DNA of 33,076 nt. Source: Lachnospiraceae bacterium. Its GTDB lineage: Bacteria; Bacillota; Clostridia; Lachnospirales; Lachnospiraceae. The DNA is taken from assembly GCA_024683645.1 (NCBI GenBank), contig JAIKYA010000021.1, forward strand, positions 1 through 33,076, given 5' to 3'. This document shows, piece after piece, positions 23,474 through 31,808 of this stretch. Below the pieces are notes generated by a model. That model was not told the DNA's origin. It saw only the letters and a list, made by a program, of their open reading frames with translations, and did no database searches. A program made the translations under genes and the position numbers. How positions within the stretch are numbered: position 1 is the first letter of the stretch; each line of letters opens with the position of its first letter.

Positions 23474-25051
23474 ATGGCTGATGAAACTCTTCTTTACTTT
23501 GTTTTTGGATTCGGAAACGGTGATTACGCGGAATCGCTGCTTGCGCGGACCTCTTCTGTAGTGAAGCTGATCATATACGAGCCTGAAACGACTGTTTTCA
23601 TGAATACATACGATGAGGAAAGATTATCGCGCATGCTTTCGGACGGGAGACTGATGCTGGTTTTGCGTGATGAAGAACAGCCTGATGAGCTGGAAAAACT
23701 GCTGGATGAATCCATACAGGCTTATAATGCGGAACATATAGCGACAGTGATACTGCCGGGGTATAAGACGGCGTATGAGAATGAATATGAACGCATAAGG
23801 CAGGTAATAACTCAGACTGTAAAAGAACGCATGAACGACAAGGCCGGTATGATGCTCCATGCAGAGCTTCCGTGTAAAAATGAATTGTATGCACTTTCAG
23901 CTCTGGCGGACAATACAGGATGCAATAAGATGTTTGAAGCATTTTCTGACAGGGATATGCCGGTATTTATCGTATCGGCCGGGCCGTCGCTTGACAGAAA
24001 CGCAGACGAATTAAAAAGAGCGTATAAAAAAGCCCTGATAATAGTTGTCAGCCGGGCATCATTATTGCTGGATGACAGAAAGATAAAGGCAGATCTTGTA
24101 GCACAACTGGATCCTAAAAATGACGGATTTCTTGATCATGACAGAGAAGGAATCCACAGAATACTTATATCCTCAAGAGGAGATATTGAGATTCAGAAGA
24201 AGTACAGGGGGAAATGTATATACTATGATTTTTCCGATGATCTGCCGGGGATGGGGGATGTTCTTAAAGCTATGCCGGTAATTGAAGAACACGGCGGATC
24301 GGTGGCGACCTATGTTTTCTCTCTGTTTTTAAGTTATGGTTTCAGACATATCATACTGGTTGGACAGGATCTGGCATTTGGCGCGGATGAATCCACGTAT
24401 GCACGCGGAGATAACAGGAATACAGGAAGTAAAGAGGTTGAAGCACTGGTGCCCGGAATTAACGGGGGACAGGTAAAGACAAGGCATGACTGGCTTTCGT
24501 TCCTGAGATTTTTTGAAGCACAGATAGAAAAGCATCCCGAAGCTGAAGTTGTTGATGCTACCGAAGGCGGAGCGCTGATACGCGGAAGCAGAGTCATGAG
24601 TCTCAGAGAAGCTGTTGACAGATATTGTACAAAAGAATACCCGACCGAAGAGATCCTGGCAGGTCTGACGCCGTTTATTCAAAAGGAAGAAGCTGTAAAG
24701 CTGAGAATGAAAATGCTGGCAATCGCCGAAGAATTGAAGGAAACAGAAGCTGATATCAGAAAATTCTCGGCTATAGGCAGACGCATACTGAGTAACAGGG
24801 ATAAGGTTTCCGCTTCAGATATGAGATCTTACGATTCTTTATATCATCGGATACTTGACAGCAGAGCAGGAAATATACTTATTTACTATTGCGAAGATAT
24901 CATGCAGGACTATATAAACAATGCTGTGTGTTTTGAGGCCTCAGGTGATGAGCGGACCAAAGTACGCGTGGAAGTGGAAACGTTTGATGCGATGATGAAG
25001 AAGATACCGGAGCTGTATGAATACATGAAAAGCATATACGGTGAAAGCTAA
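23474..25051 (+). CDS. Second Maf/DUF115 (MptE-like) protein
   Basis: 525 residues. The Rossmann-like start (LLYFVFGFGNGDYAESLL) comes at residue 5, where the first Maf protein has 155 residues in front of it. VSAGPSLDRN follows with GPSL at 170-173, then GGSVATYVFSLFLSYGFRHI and VGQDLAF. These correspond to GGTVSALAIETA and VVGLDLAY in the first copy. The C-terminal 150 residues are helical and have no match in copy one. The family modifies flagellin with nonulosonic acids, so two copies could serve two sugars or two acceptors. The missing N-terminus may be normal variation or may be supplied by the small gene 13 bases upstream. A weak GGAGAATTG ribosome binding site precedes the ATG. Confidence 0.82.
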   Translation: MADETLLYFVFGFGNGDYAESLLARTSSVVKLIIYEPETTVFMNTYDEERLSRMLSDGRLMLVLRDEEQPDELEKLLDESIQAYNAEHIATVILPGYKTAYENEYERIRQVITQTVKERMNDKAGMMLHAELPCKNELYALSALADNTGCNKMFEAFSDRDMPVFIVSAGPSLDRNADELKRAYKKALIIVVSRASLLLDDRKIKADLVAQLDPKNDGFLDHDREGIHRILISSRGDIEIQKKYRGKCIYYDFSDDLPGMGDVLKAMPVIEEHGGSVATYVFSLFLSYGFRHIILVGQDLAFGADESTYARGDNRNTGSKEVEALVPGINGGQVKTRHDWLSFLRFFEAQIEKHPEAEVVDATEGGALIRGSRVMSLREAVDRYCTKEYPTEEILAGLTPFIQKEEAVKLRMKMLAIAEELKETEADIRKFSAIGRRILSNRDKVSASDMRSYDSLYHRILDSRAGNILIYYCEDIMQDYINNAVCFEASGDERTKVRVEVETFDAMMKKIPELYEYMKSIYGES

Positions 25052-25072
25052 GTATAAAAGGAGAAGTCCCAT

Positions 25073-25888
25073 ATGTTTGTAAGCGTTATCATCCCGACAT
25101 ATAACCGGGCAGCAACGATCCGGCACTCAATAGAGAGTGTGCTTGAACAGACTTATGATAAGCTTGAGGTCATTGTTGTTGATGACGGATCGGAAGATGA
25201 AAGCGGAGAGATCATCAGAGGGATAGCTGACGACAGACTCAGATACATTCAGCTTAAAGAAAACGGCGGAGTTTCAAAAGCACGTAATTATGGTGTGTCT
25301 TTGGCTGAGTACGAGCTGATAGCCTTTCAGGATTCCGATGACGTATGGAGACCGGATAAGCTGGAAAAACAGATAAAGCTATTTGAAAAATACCCGGATT
25401 CTGCAATGGTGTATTGTGCGTATGAGTTTCATAACAATGAAACGGTATACAGAGTTCCCTCTGAAAAATACCCGAAGGAGATCCTTGATGGGGAGATATA
25501 TCCGTATCTGCTCCAGAACAATTCCATAGGAGCTCCGACGTTACTGATGAGAAAGACCTGCTTTGAGAGCATAGGGGGATTTGATACAGCCTATCCCGCA
25601 CTGGAAGACTGGGATCTGGCACTCAAAGCGGCAAAAGCAGGAAGAATAAGCTTTGCGGATGAGGTGCTGCTTGATGCATACCGTTATGGTGAAGGGGTGA
25701 GCTCTTCATACATAAACCATTATAAAGCAAGATGCAGGATCATAGCGGAATATATGGAAGATATGCAGAAATACGGGATTTTCGACCGGCTGATTGCTGA
25801 TCTCTTTGCCGATGCGGAAAAGAATGAAGTGCTGGAATACGTGAAGAACACACTGATACTTGCGCTTGCGGAAAAAAAGGGAGTATAG
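25073..25888 (+). CDS. GT2 glycosyltransferase
   Basis: 271 residues, a complete small GT2 enzyme. FVSVIIPTYNRAATIRHSIE at 2-21, VVDDGSEDES at 35-44, SKARNYG at 68-74 and the metal-binding DSDD at 87-90 are all intact. The acceptor-side motif PALEDWDLALKAAKAG (about 178-193) matches the E-D-W-D-L element of the family. AAAGGAGAAG precedes the ATG. It sits in the middle of the glycan operon and ends one base before the next start codon. Likely adds one sugar to a cytosolic glycan or glycoprotein. The donor is not predictable. Confidence 0.88.
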   Translation: MFVSVIIPTYNRAATIRHSIESVLEQTYDKLEVIVVDDGSEDESGEIIRGIADDRLRYIQLKENGGVSKARNYGVSLAEYELIAFQDSDDVWRPDKLEKQIKLFEKYPDSAMVYCAYEFHNNETVYRVPSEKYPKEILDGEIYPYLLQNNSIGAPTLLMRKTCFESIGGFDTAYPALEDWDLALKAAKAGRISFADEVLLDAYRYGEGVSSSYINHYKARCRIIAEYMEDMQKYGIFDRLIADLFADAEKNEVLEYVKNTLILALAEKKGV

Positions 25889-25889
25889 C

Positions 25890-27041
25890 ATGAATATTCT
25901 TGTATATGATTTTCTGGGTTCGTTCATACAGAAAGATCTGACGGAGGCGGTCAGAGCAGCCGGACATAAGGTAAAAGAAGCTGTTATAAGGCCTCTTGAT
26001 AAGTACAGTGATGAGAAGACAGAGAAGGATGTTTGTGCTGAGATAAAGAGCGGTGGCTTTGATCTCGTGCTGACTACAAATTTTCTGCCGCTGCTGGCAA
26101 AGGTATGCAATAAAGTATCGGTACCGTATGTTTCCTGGGTTTATGACAGCCCGCCGGAACTGCCGACATTGCAGTATATGGACTGTCCGGGAAACAGGAT
26201 ATATTTTTTCAGTCGTCACGATCATGAAACATATAAAAATATGGGGCTGGAGTCGGTATATTATCTGCCGCTTGCAGTGAATACCGAAAGGCTCGACAGA
26301 TGCAGGGCTGATAAACGTTTTGAGGCTGACGTTTCCTTCGTGGGGAAAATGTATGAGCCCGTACTGCCGACGTTGAAAAGCTGTATGAGTGAATATCAGA
26401 AGGGATATATAGAAGCTGTTGTCAATGTACAGGAGAAGCTCTACGGAGTGGATCTGTTCAATATGATGATAGATGAGAATTTTGCGGACAGTGTATGCAA
26501 GGAGTACAAAAGCCGCGGAGTAAAAGATATAGAACCAAATGCAAGACAGTTACGCTGGGCGGTGGCTGAATATGTGAGCTGCCTTGACAGGATCAACCTT
26601 CTGAATGTCATGTCAGAAAGATATGATACCAGATTGTACACAGGGAGTATATCGGATGCTATGAGGTCGAATTTGAGGAAGGTAGATGTCAGAGAGCCTA
26701 TTGATTATTTGACAGAGATGCCCTTGGTTTTCAAGAGTACTGATATAAATCTTTGCCCCATAATAAGGGCAAATGTTACCGGAATACCGCTAAGGGCATT
26801 GGATATAATGGGTTGCAATGCGTTTATGATCTCGTCATACCAGCCGGAACTTGCAGAATACTTTGTTCCGGGTGAGGAAGTGGTCATGTATGCTTCGATA
26901 GAGGAAGCGGTTGAATTGGCAGACTATTATTTTAAACATGAAGAAGAACGAAAACAGATCGCAAAAAGGGCATATGAAATTGTTAGAAAAAACTTTAATT
27001 ATGCGGGGCGTGTAGGAAAGCTGTTGTCAGATGTGAAGTGA
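25890..27041 (+). CDS. CgeB/DUF3880-type glycosyltransferase, second relative
   Basis: 383 residues. The N-terminal half has MNILVYDFLGSFIQKDLTEA and VSWVYDSPPELP. The C-terminal half has IPLRALDIMGCNAFMISSYQ at 299-318 and YYFKHEEERKQIA. Overall it parallels the gene at 11653-12861 along its whole length with clear divergence. In the middle the third relative carries the same GYxE...LYGV pattern. I chose ATG 25890, which follows GGGAG two codons from the previous stop, rather than the earlier in-frame start at 25860 inside the upstream gene. A cytosolic GT-B enzyme with unknown sugar. Confidence 0.8.
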   Translation: MNILVYDFLGSFIQKDLTEAVRAAGHKVKEAVIRPLDKYSDEKTEKDVCAEIKSGGFDLVLTTNFLPLLAKVCNKVSVPYVSWVYDSPPELPTLQYMDCPGNRIYFFSRHDHETYKNMGLESVYYLPLAVNTERLDRCRADKRFEADVSFVGKMYEPVLPTLKSCMSEYQKGYIEAVVNVQEKLYGVDLFNMMIDENFADSVCKEYKSRGVKDIEPNARQLRWAVAEYVSCLDRINLLNVMSERYDTRLYTGSISDAMRSNLRKVDVREPIDYLTEMPLVFKSTDINLCPIIRANVTGIPLRALDIMGCNAFMISSYQPELAEYFVPGEEVVMYASIEEAVELADYYFKHEEERKQIAKRAYEIVRKNFNYAGRVGKLLSDVK

Positions 27042-27054
27042 AGGAACGAAAGGG

Positions 27055-28062
27055 ATGAAAAAAGAAAAAGTATCGGTAATAATTCCGTGCTATAACGTGG
27101 CGGGGTATATAGATCGCTGTGTTGAAAGTATTATCGGGCAGGATTATGGCTTTTCGAATATTGAGCTTATCCTGATAGAGGATTGTTCTTCTGATGATAC
27201 GCTTGATCATCTCGAGAGGATAGAGCAGGCGCATTCCAACAATGTTCTGCTCATAAAAACTGAAAAGAACGGGGGCCCCGGAACATGCAGAAATATAGGG
27301 ATGCAATACTCAACGGGAAATTATATAGTTTTTGCAGATGGTGATGATATTTTGCTGCCGGAAATGATCAGTGAACTAATAAAGCTGTCGGTCAGGTATG
27401 ACACCGATGTCAGCGAATGTTCATATGGAGTGTTTGATGATCCCGCCAAGATCTCATCGGATGATAAGGGCGAAGAGTTATTCTTGGAGATACGGGAAGA
27501 GGATGAGCGAAAGTGGTTCCTTATCAATTCTCTTAAAACGGCAGTCTGGGCAAGATTATATAAAAGGGATTTTCTGGAAAGAAACCAGCTGTGTTTTCCG
27601 GATGGAGTATATAATTTAGAGGATGTTTATTTCTCGGGCTTAATGATTTTCAGTATAAAAAGATATTGTAAAATGCAGAGAAGATTATACTGGTATTTCA
27701 GGAATCCTGAGGGGCTGTATCGTTCGGAGTATAACAGTGTGAGAACAAGAAAAGAGATCCAGATCATAGGCCAGTTTGTCGAAGAGATAAAAAAACGAAA
27801 TAAGAATATAAGAGACGGACTTTATTCAAAAGAACTGGAATTTTACTGCATATGGAAAGGGTTTCTTGATCCGCTGGGTAAAATTGTCCAGTCATTTTTG
27901 GGTGAAGACAGGATGCTGGAGGAAGCAATGTATTTTGCGGATTATATCACCTCACTTTTTCCGAATGCATACAGTAACGATTATATGCTCAGATTGGATG
28001 ATGATGTATCAAAACTGGCATTAAAGCTATTAAGATTTGCAGGAGAAAAAGGGAGAGTGTAA
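27055..28062 (+). CDS. GT2 glycosyltransferase
   Basis: 335 residues. Residues 4-110 carry the GT2 core: EKVSVIIPCYNVAGYIDRCV, IEDCSSDDT at 41-49, GPGTCRNIG at 74-82 and ADGDD at 94-98. A conserved VYNLEDVYFSG segment (about 185-195) marks the acceptor site. The last 120 residues are helical. It is of the type found in capsule and teichoic-acid loci. The stop overlaps the next start (TAATG). The DNA from here to the end of the operon is more AT-rich than the flagellar structural genes. Confidence 0.87.
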   Translation: MKKEKVSVIIPCYNVAGYIDRCVESIIGQDYGFSNIELILIEDCSSDDTLDHLERIEQAHSNNVLLIKTEKNGGPGTCRNIGMQYSTGNYIVFADGDDILLPEMISELIKLSVRYDTDVSECSYGVFDDPAKISSDDKGEELFLEIREEDERKWFLINSLKTAVWARLYKRDFLERNQLCFPDGVYNLEDVYFSGLMIFSIKRYCKMQRRLYWYFRNPEGLYRSEYNSVRTRKEIQIIGQFVEEIKKRNKNIRDGLYSKELEFYCIWKGFLDPLGKIVQSFLGEDRMLEEAMYFADYITSLFPNAYSNDYMLRLDDDVSKLALKLLRFAGEKGRV

Positions 28063-28676
28063 TGAAGGATTTATCTGTGATCATATCATGTGATGATGAT
28101 TCATATGGAATAGGTGAATATGCTGATAACTTTCTTAACGTGTTCAAAGAAGTTGATATAGAGCTGATAATTGTAAATGCTTCCCGAAATACAGAGATTT
28201 CGGAGGAAGTAATGCAAATAGAAAGAAAGGCTTCTGAAAGGGTGCTTGTCATAAATTGTGACGGGATGCTTTCGGAGCAGGAAGCGTTTGAGACGGGACT
28301 TGAATATGCCCGAGGCTGCTGTTTTATAGGTTTCATTTGCGGAGAAAGTTTGTCGGCAGAAAAGTTTGATACACTTTTATATGATAGTTCTTTGGTGAGT
28401 GAAAGCCGATTCAGGGCTATGCACTATTGGCTTGTTCGCCTGCTCGCTCTGGAAAGTGAAGGAGATTTCGGGTATCTGATCGTCCCGCAGGATAAAGAAA
28501 ATAAAGAGGCAGATATATTAACTATAGTGGAGTTCACTTTTTTTCATAATGGAGAGAGAACAACATATGATATGTCCAGTGCATCTGAAGGAGCAAAGGA
28601 AGAGGTATTGGAAAATCTAAACGGGAAATTGGCAAGAAACGGTGACAGCGGGATTCTTGTGTTCAGAAAGGGCTGA
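28062..28676 (+). CDS. Degenerate GT2-like protein, probably not catalytic
   Basis: 204 residues. The opening KDLSVIISCDDDSYGIGEYA and the strand IELIIVNASRNTEISEE follow the GT2 pattern of the genes around it, as does the helix EAFETGLEYARGCCFIGF (about 74-91). Where active enzymes have D-G/S-D-D, this protein reads FICGESL (91-97), so the metal-binding aspartates are gone. It ends soon after, without an acceptor domain. It keeps an open frame, a coupled start (TAATG) and normal operon position, so it may be a non-catalytic partner and not a pseudogene. Family call is by eye and moderate. Confidence 0.6.
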   Translation: MKDLSVIISCDDDSYGIGEYADNFLNVFKEVDIELIIVNASRNTEISEEVMQIERKASERVLVINCDGMLSEQEAFETGLEYARGCCFIGFICGESLSAEKFDTLLYDSSLVSESRFRAMHYWLVRLLALESEGDFGYLIVPQDKENKEADILTIVEFTFFHNGERTTYDMSSASEGAKEEVLENLNGKLARNGDSGILVFRKG

Positions 28677-28680
28677 TGAC

Positions 28681-29493
28681 ATGAACTTTGTGGAAATGAA
28701 AGGGGGACTTGGAAACCAGATATTTCAATACGTGTTTTCGAAGTACCTTGAGAGGAAGACCGGAAAATGTTCGGTCTTGCATGTTGAATTCTTTGACTAT
28801 ATTAAGAGAGTGTCCGGAGGGACTGTAAGAGAATTCGATATAGACAAGTTTAATACGAATTACGTAACAGTGAGCGGAGCTTTGGAGTGTAATGGTGCAG
28901 TTGATGAAGAAGAGTTTAAGGCCAATGGAAGAATGGTGAAAACGGGTGAGTATTTCTACAGGGGCTATTGGCAGGATAAGGTATTTCTTGAAGCTGTACA
29001 GGATTCTGTTATGCTTGATCTTACGCTGAAAGAAGATTATATAACAGAAGTAATGATGAGAGCGATAAAAGAAATGAATGAAAACGAGTCTGTTTCGATG
29101 CATATACGGGGAACGGATTATCTTCAGGGAGAAAACAGGAATATTTTTTCGGGACTGGACGCAGAGTATTATAAAAAAGCTGTTTACTGCATTAGGGAAA
29201 AATGTCCGCGACCGCTGAAGATTTATGTATTTACCGATGATCCGGCTTATGCGGGATCAATCCTTGCCGGAATGGGTGAAGATGCATATGATATAATGCC
29301 TGTTGCAAAACCATATCAGGACCTTTGGCTGATGGCGCAGACGAAGCATCATATAATCGCTAATTCATCCTACAGCTATTGGGGGGCAGCGATCGGTGCT
29401 AACAGAAGGAGCGGGATAACGGTGGCACCGGATAACTGGTTTGTACGCATGCAAAGGCCGGACATATACTTTGACGACTGGATAGTTTTATGA
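28681..29493 (+). CDS. GT11 alpha-1,2-fucosyltransferase family protein
   Basis: 270 residues. GGLGNQIFQY at 8-17 and ANSSYSYWGA at 227-236 are hallmark GT11 motifs. The third, usually HxRRGDY, reads HIRGTDY at 141-147, keeping the Arg and Asp. GT11 enzymes transfer fucose from GDP-fucose to galactose-type acceptors in O-antigens and capsules. ATG 28681 starts right at the domain, with AAAGGG upstream. An earlier in-frame start at 28642 lies in the preceding gene. GDP-fucose synthesis genes are not in this window. Another 6-deoxy-sugar donor remains possible, since donor specificity is not settled by these motifs. Confidence 0.88.
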   Translation: MNFVEMKGGLGNQIFQYVFSKYLERKTGKCSVLHVEFFDYIKRVSGGTVREFDIDKFNTNYVTVSGALECNGAVDEEEFKANGRMVKTGEYFYRGYWQDKVFLEAVQDSVMLDLTLKEDYITEVMMRAIKEMNENESVSMHIRGTDYLQGENRNIFSGLDAEYYKKAVYCIREKCPRPLKIYVFTDDPAYAGSILAGMGEDAYDIMPVAKPYQDLWLMAQTKHHIIANSSYSYWGAAIGANRRSGITVAPDNWFVRMQRPDIYFDDWIVL

Positions 29494-29529
29494 AGCATGT
29501 GAATTCTGAAGCAAAAAAAGGGATAGGTT

Positions 29530-31758
29530 ATGTCACTGGAGAAGATAATACTGTATCGGGGCGGAAGCTGTAATGAACAGCGCGTGAAGGCAGGACTGGA
29601 AAAAATCGTGCCGGAGGTTTACGAGATCACACAACACTGCGATAATTATGACATGGATCCTGCGCTTGCAGAGGTGTTGTTTTCTATGATACATGGGAAG
29701 AAGGCTGACGCACTTTTTTCGGTGGATTATTATCCTATTTTGGCAGAAGCAGCCCATGTTGCCGGGATTCCTTACCTCTCATGGATAATAGATGCGCCGC
29801 ATTATACCTTATATTCGACGACTTCATTTTATGATAATGTTTATATTTTTCATTTCGACCGGGAAGAAGCAAACCGTCTGATTGCCTTGGGGAGACCTAA
29901 TGTTTTTCACCAGCCGCTGGCAACAGATGTTTCTTTTTTTTCGGAATGCATTCGAAATAACAGGGATGTGCGGCAGTGCGATATTTCTTTTCTCGGCAGG
30001 TCGTATCAGAATGAACATGACTATTTTGAGAAACAGGATGGTCTGACAGAGTTTGAAATGGGGTACTGTGAAGGACTGATGAACACGCAGCATGAGCTGT
30101 ATGGTGTGTCAATAATGGAGAGGGCATTAAGTGACGAAATATGTGACTCACTGATACATGCCTGTGACCTGAAAGTTCCGGGAACATATGATATACCACG
30201 AAAGCTGATGGTAGCGTCGGTTCTGGAGAAAAAGCTCTCCGTCCGGGAACGAAAAAACATGGTTAAAAAAGTTGCAGAGCGATTCGGGATCGTGCTGTAT
30301 TCCGATACGGAAAAGATGGTGACGAAAGGTGTGCATTATGCCGGATATGCTGATTATGAAACACAGATGGCAGCGTCATTTCATGGCAGCCGGATCAATC
30401 TGAACCTGACTCTCAGACAGATACACAGCGGTATACCCCTGAGGGCTCTTGATATTATGGGAAGCGGCGGTTTCCTTCTCAGTAACTGGCAGCCTGAACT
30501 GGCAGAGAATTTTAAAGATGGCGAAAGCCTGGCGTTGTTTGGGAGCGAAGAAGAGATGCTTGAGAAGACGGCCTGGTATCTTGAACATGAGGATGAGAGA
30601 AAACGAATAGCCTTGAAAGGAAATGAAATCGTAAAAGCGGTCTTTGGCTATGATGAGACACTGAAAAGCATGATAGAAACTGTCTCGGGAAGCAAAACCA
30701 TGCAGAATGCCGGCGAAGTGTCAAACAATCATCGAATATCGGTGATCGTTCCCTGCTACAACTGTGCAGAGTCAATAATGGGGACATGGAGGTCATTGTG
30801 CGCTCAGACGATCGGCATAAATGAACTGGAATGTATTTTCGTAGACGATGCTTCTACTGATAATGGCGCGACCTGGTGTGCATTGCTGCAGATAGAAAAA
30901 GAAGCACCCGAATCAGTTGTGATCATCCATCTTGATGAGAACATGCATCAGGGAGGGGCGAGAAATGTGGGAATCTCATACGCTACAGGGAAATATCTCC
31001 AGTTTCTGGATGCTGATGACGAGCTGGAACCTGAAGCCTGTAAGACATTGTATGATCATGCTGAAAAAACGAACGCCGATGTGATAATGTTCAATCATCT
31101 CTTTTGCACAGCTCATGAGGTGCGCTCATCCGGGGTAGTAAGCGAAGATGAAGTTTATGATATCAGGACAAAGGAAGACAGGATCCCTTTTCTAAACGCG
31201 ACCTTGGTCACTTACGGGTGTACCAACAAGTTCTACCGAATGGAGCTGATACGTAAATGCAGGGCTCGTTTTGCCGAACACGTGATATATGAGGAGCCTC
31301 TTTTTGTTTATCCGTGCTTTCTGTATGCAGGCAGGGTGGCTCTTTTGAATAAAACACTGTACAGATATATCTTACATCAGGATTCTACGGTTACATCAAA
31401 ACTTGGGCGCAGGCTTCTTGATCATCCGAGTGTCCAGCTTCAGCTTTTGGCTTATTGCATGGAGCATGAAGAAATATACAAAGAATACAGGGATGTGATA
31501 GGCCTGTATTTTCTATGGAGTTACTATTGTGAAACACTTTGTTTTGCGGCAGAGCATTCTGATGCGATACTGTCGCTCGAGTACTTTAGGGGAATGCAGG
31601 ATGTCTGCTTAAAGTTCGTTCCGGACTGGAGGAAAAATCCCGAGATACAAAAGGTTAGTGAAGGTGTCCGGAGGGTGCTGGAGACCATGGAGAAGCCGGT
31701 GGAAAACGAGGCGCAACTTTGGGAACTGGTAGCTGCTGTTTGTAATAAATTGAGCTGA
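29530..31758 (+). CDS. Fusion of CgeB/DUF3880-type glycosyltransferase with GT2
   Basis: 742 residues. Residues 1-385 are the third CgeB-type enzyme (LSWIIDAPHYTLYSTTSFYD, IPLRALDIMGSGGFLLSNWQ at 302-321, YLEHEDERKRIALKG). Residues 402-700 are a GT2 domain (RISVIVPCYNCAESIMGTWR) with LDADDE at 493-498 and an EEPLF acceptor-site motif near 593-597. The second half resembles the separate GT2 at 27055-28062. The two activities that are separate, adjacent genes at 25890-28062 are here one protein, suggesting the two enzymes act one after another on the same glycan. Start ATG 29530 follows AGGGATAGG. Confidence 0.87.
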   Translation: MSLEKIILYRGGSCNEQRVKAGLEKIVPEVYEITQHCDNYDMDPALAEVLFSMIHGKKADALFSVDYYPILAEAAHVAGIPYLSWIIDAPHYTLYSTTSFYDNVYIFHFDREEANRLIALGRPNVFHQPLATDVSFFSECIRNNRDVRQCDISFLGRSYQNEHDYFEKQDGLTEFEMGYCEGLMNTQHELYGVSIMERALSDEICDSLIHACDLKVPGTYDIPRKLMVASVLEKKLSVRERKNMVKKVAERFGIVLYSDTEKMVTKGVHYAGYADYETQMAASFHGSRINLNLTLRQIHSGIPLRALDIMGSGGFLLSNWQPELAENFKDGESLALFGSEEEMLEKTAWYLEHEDERKRIALKGNEIVKAVFGYDETLKSMIETVSGSKTMQNAGEVSNNHRISVIVPCYNCAESIMGTWRSLCAQTIGINELECIFVDDASTDNGATWCALLQIEKEAPESVVIIHLDENMHQGGARNVGISYATGKYLQFLDADDELEPEACKTLYDHAEKTNADVIMFNHLFCTAHEVRSSGVVSEDEVYDIRTKEDRIPFLNATLVTYGCTNKFYRMELIRKCRARFAEHVIYEEPLFVYPCFLYAGRVALLNKTLYRYILHQDSTVTSKLGRRLLDHPSVQLQLLAYCMEHEEIYKEYRDVIGLYFLWSYYCETLCFAAEHSDAILSLEYFRGMQDVCLKFVPDWRKNPEIQKVSEGVRRVLETMEKPVENEAQLWELVAAVCNKLS

Positions 31759-31808
31759 CTCGTATGTTGCTGACTGTTTGTAGCATTATTGAAAAAGGCA
31801 GGTGTAAA

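Noticed and set aside
23460..23474. Frameshift splitting one larger gene into 23083-23460 and Maf 2
   Set aside because: The upstream gene has a clean stop and the downstream gene has its own start and ribosome binding site. The upstream product does not resemble the N-terminus of Maf 1.
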